This document shows positions 22,909 to 32,496 of a stretch of DNA of 64,000 nt, in pieces. The notes under the pieces were generated by a model. The model saw only the letters and a list, made by a program, of their open reading frames with translations, made no database searches and was not told where the DNA came from. Both the position numbers and the translations under genes were made by a program. How positions within the stretch are numbered: position 1 is the first letter of the stretch; each line of letters opens with the position of its first letter. Source of the stretch: JBCCXZ01 sp965228005 (lineage in GTDB: Bacteria; Planctomycetota; Planctomycetia; Pirellulales; Lacipirellulaceae); assembly GCA_965228005.1 (NCBI GenBank), contig CBDDGV010000003.1:620001-684000 (forward strand), read 5' to 3'.

Positions 22909-25900
22909 TTACTCTTCTATCTTGCCGCCGGAGGCGGTGCCCTTGAGGTAAGCACGCACTTCGTCTTGGAACTCCAGCGGCACGCGGCCGCGGTAGCTGT
23001 CTTGCAGCTTGCGGAGGCGGTCTTTGGCGGTGACGGAGCGGAAGCCGCGGTCGCCGGGCTTGCCGAGGCCCAGGCTGCGGAGGGCGTCGTCGAGCTTGCG
23101 GCGGGCGTCGGCGGCCTCTTCGCCCGTGCCGGCTGCCTCGGTCTTGAGGTTCTTCCAGCGGTCGACGAAGCGGCGCAGCTCGTCCTGGTTCCAGCCGAGC
23201 TTGTCGAGCAGTTCGCGGTCGACGTCCTTCTTGGCGAGTTGGTCTTCGAGCTTGTCGAGCACCATGTCGGTTTGCTTGTTGGCGAACTCGACGGTGGGGT
23301 CGTCGGCGCCGGCCTGCTCGCCCTCGGGGGGCGGGGAGAGCTTGCTGCCGGAGTTGCTGGGGCCCTCGCCGGGGGTTTGCGAAGCCTGCCCCTCGGGGGG
23401 CGGCTCAGATGGGTTCTCTTGCTGCTGGCCCTCGCCGCCTTGCGGCGACTGGGGCGAGCCCTCCTGCTGCTGGTCGGGTTGTTGGGCCGGCTCGCCTTGG
23501 CCCTCGGGCTGCTGCCCCTGCTGGCCCTGTTGCCCCTCGCCGCCGGGCTGTTCGCCCTGCTGGCCTTCGCGTTGCTCGCTCCCCTCGCCGGGCTTCTGGC
23601 CGTCCGACTCACCGGTTTGGCCGTCGGCTTGCTGCTGGTCGCCGGGGCGGGTGTCTTCGCCGGGGCCCTGCTGGTCGGATTGCCCGCCGGAGTCGGCCGC
23701 GGAGTTCTCGCCCGAGGCGCCCTGGCCCTGCTGGTCGGCCTGCTGGCCGCCGCCCTCGGCCCCGCCGCCGCTCTGGTCTCCGTCTTGGCCGCCTTCGGTG
23801 TCCGACTCGTCGCGGCTTTGGTCTGAGGAGGGCGGGGAGCCTTCCGGTTGCTCGCCGTCTTGCTGCTGGCCGGGTTCTTTCTCTTCGGGCCGGTTGCCTT
23901 GGCCGGGGTCGGGGGACTGCTGAGGGTCGCCGTTCCGCTGGCCGGCTCCGGCGTCGCCCTGCTCGCGCGGGTTCTGGTTGCCTTGCTCCTGCTCGCCGGG
24001 TTGGCCTTGTCGTTCTCCCTGTTCGTCCTGCCCTTCCTGGTTTGGGTCCTGTTGGGGCGGAGCTTCGCCGCCGGGCTGCTGCTGCTCGCCGGGTTGTTGT
24101 TCGGCGCCTTGCTGCTGCTCGCCTTGCTGCTGGCCTTCCTGCTGCTGGCCCGATTGTTCCTGACCGGGCTGCTGGCCTTCCTGTTGTTGGCCGGCGGGGT
24201 CTTGCCCGCCCTCGGCGCCGGGCTGTTGCTGCTCGTTGGCGCCGTCTTGTTGTTGGTTGGTTCCTTGCTGCTGGTTCTCGCCGTTCTGGCCCTCGCCGTC
24301 TTGGCCATCGCCGGATTTGTTTTCGGCAGATTCGCCCTGGTCGTTGGCCTCCTGCTCGGCAAAGTGGTCGCGCATCCGCTCGAAGGCTTCGCCGTCGTCG
24401 TCGCCCTCGGAGGAGACCTTCTGCTGATCGCCTTGCTGGCCGCCCTGCTGGCCGGGCTGGTTGTTCGGTTGGTTCTGGCCGTCGCTGCTCTGCTCGCCCT
24501 GCTGCTGTTGGCCCTCTTGTTGGCCCTCGCCCGACGGCTCGCCTCCTTGCTGCTGACCTTCCTGCTGTTGCCCGCTTTCCTGTTGCCCGCTTTCCTGCTG
24601 ATTGTCGCCCTCGCCGCCTTGGCCCTGCTGCTGACCCTCGCCGTTGGGCTCGCCGCCTTCGCCGGACTGGCCCTGCTGGTCGGACGGCTCGCCCGACTGC
24701 TCGCCCTGGCCGCCTTCGCCGCCGGCGCCTTCCTGGCCCTCGCCGTTGGACTCGCCTTGCTCGCCGGCCTCGCCCTGCTGCTCGCTCTGGTTCTGGCCCT
24801 CGCCCTGCTGCTGCTCCGGCTGATCGAACTGCCGGTCGCGCGGGTCGCCGCCCACCACGCGGAGCTTGCGGCGGGTCGACGCGGTAAGGTTCGGCTCCGG
24901 CGAACGGTTGTCCTCGGCGACCGACCAGTACTCCATCACCTGCCCCTCTTCGAGGCCGACCTCTTCGGGCGTGAAGGCGACCGACCCGACGAACCGCCCG
25001 GTGAACCGCTCGGTGAGCAGCCGCTTCCGCAGCATCGGCTGGCCCTCCACCTCGCCGACGAGCGAGACGTCGGACAACGCGAAGTCGGGGTCGCGGGCTT
25101 CGACCTCGAAGCGGACCCGCTGGCCGATCGCCACGTCGATCACCTCCGCGTCGGGCCGCAGCACTTCGGTTTCCGGCGCGTAATCGGGGGTGACGTCGAT
25201 CGTGTGCTTCGGCGGGTCGTCGTTCGCTTGCCCGGCGGGGGTGCGGTAGCGGAGGACGTAGCTGTTGTGCTCCGGCGTGCGGCGGTCTTCCCGCAGGGCG
25301 AGCTTGAACGAGGCGTTGGCCTCCTGCCCGTCGGCCTGCATCCGCACGTCGTTGCGGCCGTCGGCGGCGAAGTCGATGTGCGCGCTGTCGATCGCCTGGT
25401 TGGTCAGCGCGAACAGCGTGACGCGTGTGCCCTCCACGGCGCTGATGTCGCCGCCCGCGTCGTCCTGGCGCGAGGCGAGGCCGGTGTACGCGGGGTAGTC
25501 GTACCGCACGCGCTGCACCACGATGGTGGGCTTCTCGAACACCGTGACCTTGTGCCGGGTGGAGCGTGCGTCGCCTGCTTCGATCCAGTAGGTGAGGTCC
25601 TGCTGCACTCCGGCGCCGCGGCCGGGGAGCAGGCAGCGGTAGTCGAGTTCGGTTTCGCTGTCCATGTTCACCGGCCGCTCGACCGCCTGCTTGTCGGCGG
25701 TGGAGTACTTCAGCACGACCGGCTCGTCCGGCGCGAGGCCGAGCACCTCGGCGGAGACCTCGACCGTCTCGCCCTTGGCGACCGACAGGTCGCCGGGCTC
25801 GATGTTCGTGACCGTTACCCGGCTCGGCGCGGCGATGTCGGACCAGGGCGCGAGCACGCGGGTGGCCGAGGTGAAGATGTCCTTGGGCGAGAGCACGCGG

Positions 25901-26463
25901 TAGAGCCCGCACGCGAGCACAACGGCGGCGAGGGCGTAGCCGAGCCGGAGCACGCCTGCGCGGTCGACGGCGGAATCGATCTGCACGCCGGCGAGCCGCT
26001 CGGCCGTTTGTTGCTCGATCGCTTGGTAGACGCTGCTGTGCATCTCGCGGCGGTGGCCGCGGAGCATCAGCAGGTTCATCAGGCTGTTCTTCAGCCCCGG
26101 GCTGTGGTCTTCGATGGCGCGGGCCGCGAAGGCGGGGTTGATCGGCCGGAAGAAGATCGGCACGATCCGCCGGGCGGCGTACCAGAGGACGCCGGCGGCG
26201 AGCAACGCGAGCAGCCCCGCGCGGGCCGGGCCGCTCCAGCCGCCGGGGACGACCCAGTGCTCCAGCACCGAGACCGCCAGCAGGTAGAGCAGCACGCCGA
26301 TGGCGAGCGTCAGCAGCCCGCCGACGAGGTCGACCCGCTGCAGCGCACGGCGGGTGCGTGCGATGTCGCGGTCGACCGCGTTCTGCCGGGCCTTCTGCTG
26401 GGCCTTCTGCTGGGGCCCGCCCTTCGGGGGCTCAGTGGGGGGCGGTGGTGCGGCGGTCGACAT
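22909..26463 (-). CDS. Giant membrane protein with Gln/Gly/Glu-rich disordered region (DUF4175-like layout)
   Basis: An 1184-residue protein. Residues 1-30 are Pro/Gln/Lys-rich. Two helices follow at about 45-100 (LVGGLLTLAIGVLLYLLAVS, and AGLLALLAAGVLWY) and a third near 170-190. A periplasmic beta-rich part spans about 200-540. From about 543 to 1050 the sequence is almost entirely Gln, Gly, Glu, Ser, Pro and Asn, broken once near 690-712 by FERMRDHFAEQEAND. A folded charged C terminus closes it (LDKLGWNQDELRRFVDRWK). The layout resembles DUF4175-type membrane proteins, but this is judged from architecture. The large frames on the opposite strand are shadows of the repetitive codons. Confidence 0.7.
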   Translation of the reverse strand: MSTAAPPPPTEPPKGGPQQKAQQKARQNAVDRDIARTRRALQRVDLVGGLLTLAIGVLLYLLAVSVLEHWVVPGGWSGPARAGLLALLAAGVLWYAARRIVPIFFRPINPAFAARAIEDHSPGLKNSLMNLLMLRGHRREMHSSVYQAIEQQTAERLAGVQIDSAVDRAGVLRLGYALAAVVLACGLYRVLSPKDIFTSATRVLAPWSDIAAPSRVTVTNIEPGDLSVAKGETVEVSAEVLGLAPDEPVVLKYSTADKQAVERPVNMDSETELDYRCLLPGRGAGVQQDLTYWIEAGDARSTRHKVTVFEKPTIVVQRVRYDYPAYTGLASRQDDAGGDISAVEGTRVTLFALTNQAIDSAHIDFAADGRNDVRMQADGQEANASFKLALREDRRTPEHNSYVLRYRTPAGQANDDPPKHTIDVTPDYAPETEVLRPDAEVIDVAIGQRVRFEVEARDPDFALSDVSLVGEVEGQPMLRKRLLTERFTGRFVGSVAFTPEEVGLEEGQVMEYWSVAEDNRSPEPNLTASTRRKLRVVGGDPRDRQFDQPEQQQGEGQNQSEQQGEAGEQGESNGEGQEGAGGEGGQGEQSGEPSDQQGQSGEGGEPNGEGQQQGQGGEGDNQQESGQQESGQQQEGQQQGGEPSGEGQQEGQQQQGEQSSDGQNQPNNQPGQQGGQQGDQQKVSSEGDDDGEAFERMRDHFAEQEANDQGESAENKSGDGQDGEGQNGENQQQGTNQQQDGANEQQQPGAEGGQDPAGQQQEGQQPGQEQSGQQQEGQQQGEQQQGAEQQPGEQQQPGGEAPPQQDPNQEGQDEQGERQGQPGEQEQGNQNPREQGDAGAGQRNGDPQQSPDPGQGNRPEEKEPGQQQDGEQPEGSPPSSDQSRDESDTEGGQDGDQSGGGAEGGGQQADQQGQGASGENSAADSGGQSDQQGPGEDTRPGDQQQADGQTGESDGQKPGEGSEQREGQQGEQPGGEGQQGQQGQQPEGQGEPAQQPDQQQEGSPQSPQGGEGQQQENPSEPPPEGQASQTPGEGPSNSGSKLSPPPEGEQAGADDPTVEFANKQTDMVLDKLEDQLAKKDVDRELLDKLGWNQDELRRFVDRWKNLKTEAAGTGEEAADARRKLDDALRSLGLGKPGDRGFRSVTAKDRLRKLQDSYRGRVPLEFQDEVRAYLKGTASGGKIEE

Positions 26464-26645
26464 GCGGGCTCGGCGGGGTTTCTGGGAGACCCTCTATTAT
26501 AGGGCTTCGTTCCCGGAGGCGAGGTCTTGCACCGGAATCCCCGGGGGTTGACGGGGGCGGGTGCGGGGAGGGCCCTTGGGTTGGGCTGGCACGCCGCCGC
26601 CGGGCGACGCGATACTCTGGGAAACGCGGTGAGACCTAGAACCAA

Positions 26646-27737
26646 GTGGACCGGCGGGTGATTAACGGGACGGACTTTCGCGAGCTGGTCAGCGGTCGGA
26701 AACGGGGCATCGGGGCGTGGGCGGCCCGCACCGTGTTTTCGGCGGCCGAGGTCCCCTACACGCTGGCCGTCCGCTGGCGGAACCGGGGCTACGACCTGGG
26801 CAAGCGGGAGACGGTCCGCGTGGGAGTGCCGGTGATCAGCGTCGGCAACCTCACGCTGGGCGGGACCGGCAAAACGCCGATGGTGGAGTGGATCGCCCGC
26901 CGGCTCCGCCAGCGGGGCGTGCGGGTGTCGCTCGTCAGCCGCGGCTACGGCGCTGAGGACCAGGGGCACAACGACGAGGCGTTGGAGTTGGAGCTGGCGC
27001 TGCCCGACGTGCCGCACGTGCAGAACGCCGACCGCGTGGCCGCGGCGACCATAGCGATCGAAGAGCTCGCCACGCAGCTGGTGGTGATGGACGACGGCTT
27101 CCAGCACCGCCGGTTAGGGCGCGACCTCGACATTTTGCTGCTGGACGCGACCGAGCCGTTCGGTTTCGGACGTGTATTCCCTCGCGGCACATTACGCGAG
27201 CCGGCGTCCGGGTTGCGGCGCGCGGGGGTCGTCGTGCTTAGCCGCGCGGAGATGCTCGATGAAGAAGGCCGCGCGGAGGTGCGGCGGCGGGCGGCCGAAC
27301 TCGCGCCCCACGCCGTGTGGTGCGAAGCGGCCCACCGGCCCGCTTGCTTGGTGAACGCCGACGGCGAGCGGCGCGCGTTGGAGGAGTTCGCGGGGCGGAA
27401 GGTCGCGGCGTTCTGCGGCATCGGCAACCCGGCGGGCTTCCGCCACACGCTCGACGGGATCTCGTTGGCCGTCTGCGGGTGGCGTGAGTTCCCCGACCAC
27501 CACGCCTACACCCGCGACGAGGTGTTGGGCCTGGCCCGGCTTGCCGAAGAGAGCGGCGCTGAAGCGCTCGTCTGCACGCGGAAAGACTTGGTGAAGATCG
27601 CCGCGACGGAGTTAGGCGGCGTGCCGGTGTGGGCCGTCGAGGTGCGGCTCGAGCTGCTCGCCGGCGAACAGGAGCTGGCGGCCGCGATCGACGAAGCGGC
27701 GGGTGGCGCTACCAGCAGTGCCGAACCCGACGCCTAG
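26646..27737 (+). CDS. lpxK: Tetraacyldisaccharide 4'-kinase
   Basis: A 363-residue membrane-associated kinase that phosphorylates the lipid A disaccharide precursor at the 4' position. The characteristic P-loop VISVGNLTLGGTGKTPMVEW lies at about residues 61-80, followed by SLVSRGYG. VVMDDGFQHRRLGRDLDILL and FGRVFPRGTLREP are also diagnostic. The start is a GTG; the length is normal. Its stop codon shares the CTAG palindrome with the stop of the convergent BON gene. Its presence implies lipid A synthesis and hence an LPS-bearing outer membrane. Confidence 0.93.
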   Translation: MDRRVINGTDFRELVSGRKRGIGAWAARTVFSAAEVPYTLAVRWRNRGYDLGKRETVRVGVPVISVGNLTLGGTGKTPMVEWIARRLRQRGVRVSLVSRGYGAEDQGHNDEALELELALPDVPHVQNADRVAAATIAIEELATQLVVMDDGFQHRRLGRDLDILLLDATEPFGFGRVFPRGTLREPASGLRRAGVVVLSRAEMLDEEGRAEVRRRAAELAPHAVWCEAAHRPACLVNADGERRALEEFAGRKVAAFCGIGNPAGFRHTLDGISLAVCGWREFPDHHAYTRDEVLGLARLAEESGAEALVCTRKDLVKIAATELGGVPVWAVEVRLELLAGEQELAAAIDEAAGGATSSAEPDA

Positions 27738-28159
27738 TGCCGAACCCGGATGTTGTTGATCAGCCGCTCGTACTCCACGACCCCCATCGCGACGTGCTGC
27801 GCCATCTGCTTCGAGTAGAAGGTGCAGCACTCGCCTGAGAGGACGATGCCGTCGTCGTCCAGTTCTACCGAGAGGTAGTGGACGCGTCCTGGCAGGCGTT
27901 GTTCGATCCGGCCGCGGATTTCACGAACGAGCCGCGGCTCCTCTTGAGGCGGTGTGGGTTGGGGAGCGTTCGGCGAGAGCATTTCGGTCAATGTCTGAGG
28001 CACGAGTGGACCCTCCGTGAGTCTCGGCTCGCTTCGGTCTGAGCGTGGCTTGTGTGCGGGCTTGGGTCTTCCAAGAGGTTTGGGTTGCCAAACCATATTC
28101 TGTTCCGAGCGTTGGCTGCCACCACGAGGACGGAAGAGCCGCCCATCGTCATCGCTCAC
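27734..28159 (-). CDS. BON-domain protein
   Basis: A 141-residue protein. The first 75 residues are basic and Pro-rich and probably disordered. The C-terminal 65 form a BON-like domain: VREIRGRIEQRLPGRVHYLS, then VELDDDGIVLSGECCTFYSK, then a helix and NNIRVRH. BON domains bind membranes or other proteins, but no signal peptide is present. The gene converges with lpxK and overlaps it by 4 bases. It is preceded by a gap of about 80 bases after cysC. Confidence 0.6.
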   Translation of the reverse strand: MSDDDGRLFRPRGGSQRSEQNMVWQPKPLGRPKPAHKPRSDRSEPRLTEGPLVPQTLTEMLSPNAPQPTPPQEEPRLVREIRGRIEQRLPGRVHYLSVELDDDGIVLSGECCTFYSKQMAQHVAMGVVEYERLINNIRVRH

Positions 28160-28236
28160 GCTTCGAATCTAGCCGCACCGGTGAGCGCACGTCAATCATA
28201 GAAAATGCATTCCGCGTTCCGGGGCACGCGAAAGGC

Positions 28237-28902
28237 TTAGTGCTTCCGCAGCACTGAGCGCTCCGCTAGCAAAGCGGCGACCTGCTCTGCAAGCACGTCG
28301 GGCTGGTGTGCTGCTGCGTCGAGGATGAGCTCAGGTTTCTCGGGCGATTCGTAAGGCGCATCGATGCCGGTAAAGTTCTTGATCTCTCCCGCGCGGGCCT
28401 TCTTGTACAGGCCTTTGGGGTCGCGCGACTCGCACACCTCGATCGGCGCGTCGACGAACACCTCGAAGAAGTCGCCCTCCGGCAGCGACGCCCGGACCGC
28501 GTCGCGGTCGGCGCGGTAGGGGCTCACGAAGGCGGTGAGCGTGACGACCCCGGCGTCGGCCAGCAAGCCGGCGACGGCTCCGACGCGGCGGATGTTCTCC
28601 TCGCGGTCCTGTTGCGAGAAGCCCAGGCCGAACCGTTCGGCAAACTCCTGCCCGAAGCGTTCCGCAAGTAGTTGCGGGGTCGCGTTCAGGCCGTGGCGGA
28701 CGTTGTCGCCGTCGAGCACGTAGACGCGCACGCCCCGGTCGTGCAGCAGCCGGGCGAGGGCGTTGGCGACGGTGCTCTTGCCGCAGCCGGAGAGCCCGGT
28801 GAACCACACCACGCAGCCCCGGTGGCCGTTGAGCTCGGCCCTCTCGTCTCGGGAGACGGATTGCTCGTGCCAGACAACGATGGGCTGTTCGGGATTGGGC
28901 AT
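28237..28902 (-). CDS. cysC: Adenylylsulfate kinase
   Basis: A 221-residue APS kinase that makes PAPS from APS and ATP. The P-loop is in VVWFTGLSGCGKSTVANALA (about residues 31-50), then VLDGDNVRHGLN, LTAFVSPYRADRDAVR, and KARAGEIKNFTGIDAPYE, the family's lid region. The length is at the upper end for a stand-alone enzyme. No ATP sulfurylase or sulfotransferase gene is adjacent. Planctomycetes carry many sulfatases, but none lies in this window. Confidence 0.93.
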   Translation of the reverse strand: MPNPEQPIVVWHEQSVSRDERAELNGHRGCVVWFTGLSGCGKSTVANALARLLHDRGVRVYVLDGDNVRHGLNATPQLLAERFGQEFAERFGLGFSQQDREENIRRVGAVAGLLADAGVVTLTAFVSPYRADRDAVRASLPEGDFFEVFVDAPIEVCESRDPKGLYKKARAGEIKNFTGIDAPYESPEKPELILDAAAHQPDVLAEQVAALLAERSVLRKH

Positions 28903-29047
28903 GCTTTAGGGGAAATGCGTAGGTGGGGCGGGCCGTGCACCAAGGATACGGCGGACAGGAGGCAGGGGACAGCAGAGCCCCCAGCGTCAGCGAGGGGAAT
29001 AGCAATCCCGCCGGCAACGCTTCCGATCCGCCTCCCAGGGCGAAACC

Positions 29048-30148
29048 CTACGCCGGTCCCACGCCGGAAAGCTCGCAGAGGTTCGCGTGGATGACCGGTT
29101 GGGGGCAGCTCCAGACGAGGAAGAACAACGCCTCGCGGCACCAGCGGCCGGCGGGGTGGCCCAGGACGTAGCCGCTGCCTTTGGCGGCGGCGAGGGCGGC
29201 CTGGGTCGCGCGGAGCACGAGGCTGTTGGCGTCGGTGCGGATGTCGTTCTTCGCTTCGCTGTCTTCGCCGCCGGCCACGGCGCTCAGAAGCCGGGCTTCG
29301 AGGTCGTCGTAGTCGCGCCTCAGTGCTTCGGCCGGATCGTCGAGGTCGACGCGGCGGGAGGCTTCGCTCTCGAGGTACTCGACGGCTTTGCGCGAAAGCC
29401 CCAGCGCGAGGGTGGAGGTTTGCAGACCGCCGGTCGACGCGCCGGTCCCGCCGCCCATGACGTTCTCCATGGGGCCGTCGACGAGCCACTCGTCCTCGAC
29501 AAACACCTGGTCGAATCGGACCTCGCCGGTGTGACTGGAGGAGAGGGCGGTGAGCTTGGCGGGCTCGGGGACCGAGACGCCGGGCAGGTCGGTTGGGGCC
29601 GCGACGAGCAGCTCCTCGCCGGTGGCCTCGTTGTCGTGCATCAGCGTGGCGCCCACCACCACGTGGCCCGCGTGGGCCGCGCCGGTGACCCAGGGGGAGA
29701 ACCCCGAGAGGACAAACCCGCCGGAGCGCCGCTCGGCCCGCAGCACCGGCCGGGAGAGGTGCCGCCGGCTGGTGGTGAGGTGCGAGATGCCGACCGTGGC
29801 GAACGTGTCGCCGCGGACGAGTCCGGGGAGGAGCTTCTGCTGGAGGGCGTGGTGCGTTGAGGCGGCGATCCGCCGGCAGGCCCCGGTGCGCTGCGTGATA
29901 ATGAACGTGGTGGTGAGGCAGGCCCCGCTCAGGGCGAGGTAGCCACGGGTGATGGCTTCGGCGTCCCAGGCCAGCCCGCCCCACTCCTCGGGCAGGAACC
30001 ACTCGTACACGCCGTGCTCGCCGCAGAGGCGGAGTTGTTCGGCGGGCCATTGGCCGGATTGGTCGAGGTCGACGGCCAGCTCGGCCAGCCGTTCGCACAA
30101 CGCGGAGAGCGCCGCGTCGTCGGGGGCAGCAATCTTTGCGCCTACCAT
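29048..30148 (-). CDS. Acyl-CoA dehydrogenase family protein
   Basis: A 366-residue flavoprotein of the acyl-CoA dehydrogenase fold. An N-terminal helical domain (LRLCGEHGVYEWFLPEEWGG) leads to a middle beta domain (FVLSGFSPWVTGAAHAGHVV, then VRFDQVFVEDEW). A helical C-terminal domain ends the protein. The usual catalytic Glu region is not obvious, and the C-terminal domain is a little short. The partner enzyme and substrate are therefore unknown. The ATG at 30148 is chosen over one three codons earlier. It is a single gene between cysC and the phosphorylase. Confidence 0.75.
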   Translation of the reverse strand: MVGAKIAAPDDAALSALCERLAELAVDLDQSGQWPAEQLRLCGEHGVYEWFLPEEWGGLAWDAEAITRGYLALSGACLTTTFIITQRTGACRRIAASTHHALQQKLLPGLVRGDTFATVGISHLTTSRRHLSRPVLRAERRSGGFVLSGFSPWVTGAAHAGHVVVGATLMHDNEATGEELLVAAPTDLPGVSVPEPAKLTALSSSHTGEVRFDQVFVEDEWLVDGPMENVMGGGTGASTGGLQTSTLALGLSRKAVEYLESEASRRVDLDDPAEALRRDYDDLEARLLSAVAGGEDSEAKNDIRTDANSLVLRATQAALAAAKGSGYVLGHPAGRWCREALFFLVWSCPQPVIHANLCELSGVGPA

Positions 30149-30297
30149 GAGAAGCACCGTGGGGTGGGCAGGAAGGGCACCGGTCTCTTTAGTGTACCTC
30201 AGCTACGGCGCAGCAGCCAACCGGCATGGCTTTCGTGCTGCCCGTGCGCAAACGCCTTCCGCCGCGGGGGTAGTTTGGGCGCTTTCGGGGTGCGCGG

Positions 30298-32496
30298 CTA
30301 CCGCTCGCTCATGTCGGAGCTGACGCCGCCGGCGGCGACGAGGTAGCTCTTCTCGACGTAGTCCGACACCATGCGGTGGGCGCTGAAGCGTGCGGCGAGC
30401 GTGGCGATCGAGTCCATCATGTGCTCGATCCACTGCTGCGGCAGGCCGTCCGCGTCGCGGTTGTAGAAGAGCGGAACGACTTCTTCTTCCAGCACGCGGT
30501 AGAGGTCCAAGCCGTCGCGTTGGTCGTCGATCTCCGTGTCGGCGTGGTGCGTGCCCTTGCCGATGGCGAAACCGTTGCGGCCGTTGTAGGCCTCGGCCCA
30601 CCAGCCGTCGAGGATCGAGCAGTTCAGCCCGCCGTTGAGCACGACCTTCTGCCCGCTGGTGCCGGAGGCCTCCAGCGGCCGGCGGGGGTTGTTGAGCCAG
30701 ACGTCGACGCCCTGAATCATGTGCCGCGTGACGTTGATGTCGTAGTCTTCGATGAAGACCACGCGGCCGGCGAAGCGGGGGTCGTTCCGCAGGTTGGCGA
30801 TCCGCTGGATGAGCTGCTTGCCGGGCTGGTCGGCCGGGTGGGCCTTGCCGGCGAAGATCAGCTGCACCGGGCGGTTGGGGTCGTTCAGCAGGTCGGCGAT
30901 GCGTTCGAGGTCGGCCAGGAACAGGTCGGCCCGCTTGTACGTGGCGAAGCGGCGGGCGAAGCCGATGGTGAGCGCGCTGGGGTCCAGCACGTTGCGGGCC
31001 GCCTCGATGCTGGCCTCGTCTTCGTTGCGGCGGCGGCACTGGCGGCTCACCCGGCGGCGGACGAAGTCCAGAAGCCGGCTCTTCAGCGCGTTGTGCGTCT
31101 CCCACAGCTCGCCGCGTTCGACGTTGTAGATGCACTGCCACACCTCGGGGTCGCCCATCCGGTTCTGCCAGCCGGCGCCGAGGTACTTGTCGTACAACAT
31201 CTGCATCGGGTAGGCGAGCCAGCTCGGGATGTGCACGCCGTTGGTGATGTGGCCGATGGGCACCTCTTCTTCGACACGCCACGGCCAGAGGTGGGCCCAC
31301 ATGCGGCGGGAGACGTGGCCGTGCAGCGAGCTGACGGCGTTGGCCCGGCGGGAGAGCTTCAGGCCGATAACGGTCATGCAGAACGTTTCCTGCTCGTTCT
31401 GCGGCTCGACGCGGCCGAGGCCCATGAGTTGCTCGGTGGAGATGCCCAGCTCGCCGCGGAGCGGCCCGAGGTGCTCCTCGACCAGCGCCGCGTCGAAGCG
31501 GTCGTGGCCGGCGGGCACCGGCGTGTGCGTGGTGAACACCGTGCAGTGGGCCACCTCGCGGAGCGCGTCGTCGAACGTCAGGCCGTCGTCCTGCATCCGC
31601 TCGCGGATCACCTCGAGCGGGGCGAAGGCGCTGTGGCCCTCGTTGAGGTGATAGACGCCCGGCGTGATTCCTAGGGCGCGGAGCGCCTTCACGCCGCCGA
31701 CGCCGAGCACCAGCTCCTGCCGGATGCGGGTGCGGGTGTCGCCGCCGTAGAGGCGGGAGGTCAGCTCACGGTCCTCGGGGCTGTTGCCCTCGACGTCGCA
31801 GTCGAGCAGGTAGAGGCTCACCCGGCCGACCCGCATGAGCCAGACCTTCGCGAGGAGCGAGCCCTCGGTGGTCTCGACTTTCACCGTGATCGGGTCGCCG
31901 TCCTGGTTGAGCGCGGGCTCCATCGGCAGCAGCTCGACCTTGGTGTCGAGGTACTGCTCTTCCTGGTAGCCCTCTTCGTTGAGCTGCTGCTTGAAGTAGC
32001 CCTGGTCGTAGAACAAGCCGATCGCCACCAGCGGGACGCCCAGGCCGCTGGCGCTCTTGATGTGGTCGCCGGAGAGCACGCCGAGGCCGCCGGAGTAGAT
32101 GGGCACGGACTCGTGGATGCCGAACTCCGCGGAGAAGTACGCCACCGGCTTGGCCCCCAAGACGCCCGCCTTGGCGGCGCCCCAGGTGGTGCGGTGCTCC
32201 CGCAGGTAGTCCTTCAGGCGGCGGTGGGCCTGGTTGATGCGCGTGTAGAGCACCATCTCCGAGGCACGCTGGGCGACCTGCTCGGGGGTCATCTCCTTGA
32301 GCAGCGCGATCGGGTTGTGGTCGAGCTGCCGCCAGCGGACCGGGTCGAGGTCGCGGAACAGGTTGATCACCTCGGGGTGCCAGCTCCACCAGAGGTTGCG
32401 TGCCACCGCGTCGAGCTTCTCGTAGATCGCCTGCGGGGTGATCTCGGCCCAGTTTTCCCGGGTCACGGCTGTGGCGGGGAGTTCGGTCTGGCTCAT
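30298..32496 (-). CDS. glgP: Alpha-glucan (glycogen/maltodextrin) phosphorylase family protein
   Basis: A 732-residue phosphorylase of the shorter GT35 branch, which releases glucose-1-phosphate from alpha-glucans. An N-terminal DUF3417-like region (NLWWSWHPEVINLFRDLDP) is followed by AYFSAEFGIHESVPIYSGGLG, GVYHLNEGHSAF, FTTHTPVPAGHDRF and YKRADLFLADLERIADLLN. NGGLNCSILDGWWAEAYNGR lies near the pyridoxal-phosphate lysine region. The frame is open to 32628, but MSQTELPA at 32496 fits the family start. It is divergent from metF across a 438-base gap. Confidence 0.88.
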   Translation of the reverse strand: MSQTELPATAVTRENWAEITPQAIYEKLDAVARNLWWSWHPEVINLFRDLDPVRWRQLDHNPIALLKEMTPEQVAQRASEMVLYTRINQAHRRLKDYLREHRTTWGAAKAGVLGAKPVAYFSAEFGIHESVPIYSGGLGVLSGDHIKSASGLGVPLVAIGLFYDQGYFKQQLNEEGYQEEQYLDTKVELLPMEPALNQDGDPITVKVETTEGSLLAKVWLMRVGRVSLYLLDCDVEGNSPEDRELTSRLYGGDTRTRIRQELVLGVGGVKALRALGITPGVYHLNEGHSAFAPLEVIRERMQDDGLTFDDALREVAHCTVFTTHTPVPAGHDRFDAALVEEHLGPLRGELGISTEQLMGLGRVEPQNEQETFCMTVIGLKLSRRANAVSSLHGHVSRRMWAHLWPWRVEEEVPIGHITNGVHIPSWLAYPMQMLYDKYLGAGWQNRMGDPEVWQCIYNVERGELWETHNALKSRLLDFVRRRVSRQCRRRNEDEASIEAARNVLDPSALTIGFARRFATYKRADLFLADLERIADLLNDPNRPVQLIFAGKAHPADQPGKQLIQRIANLRNDPRFAGRVVFIEDYDINVTRHMIQGVDVWLNNPRRPLEASGTSGQKVVLNGGLNCSILDGWWAEAYNGRNGFAIGKGTHHADTEIDDQRDGLDLYRVLEEEVVPLFYNRDADGLPQQWIEHMMDSIATLAARFSAHRMVSDYVEKSYLVAAGGVSSDMSER

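Noticed and set aside
23300..24840. The repetitive stretch as a tandem-repeat array or CRISPR
   Set aside because: It has no fixed unit length or spacers and encodes a continuous Gln/Gly/Glu-rich protein segment.
23848..26502. A very long frame on the + strand opposite the giant membrane protein gene, with Leu/Ala-rich sequence that looks like a membrane protein
   Set aside because: It is the mirror of the Gln/Gly/Glu codons on the other strand (CAG read as CTG and so on). It has no family motif, and the minus-strand frame has a normal start and recognisable ends.
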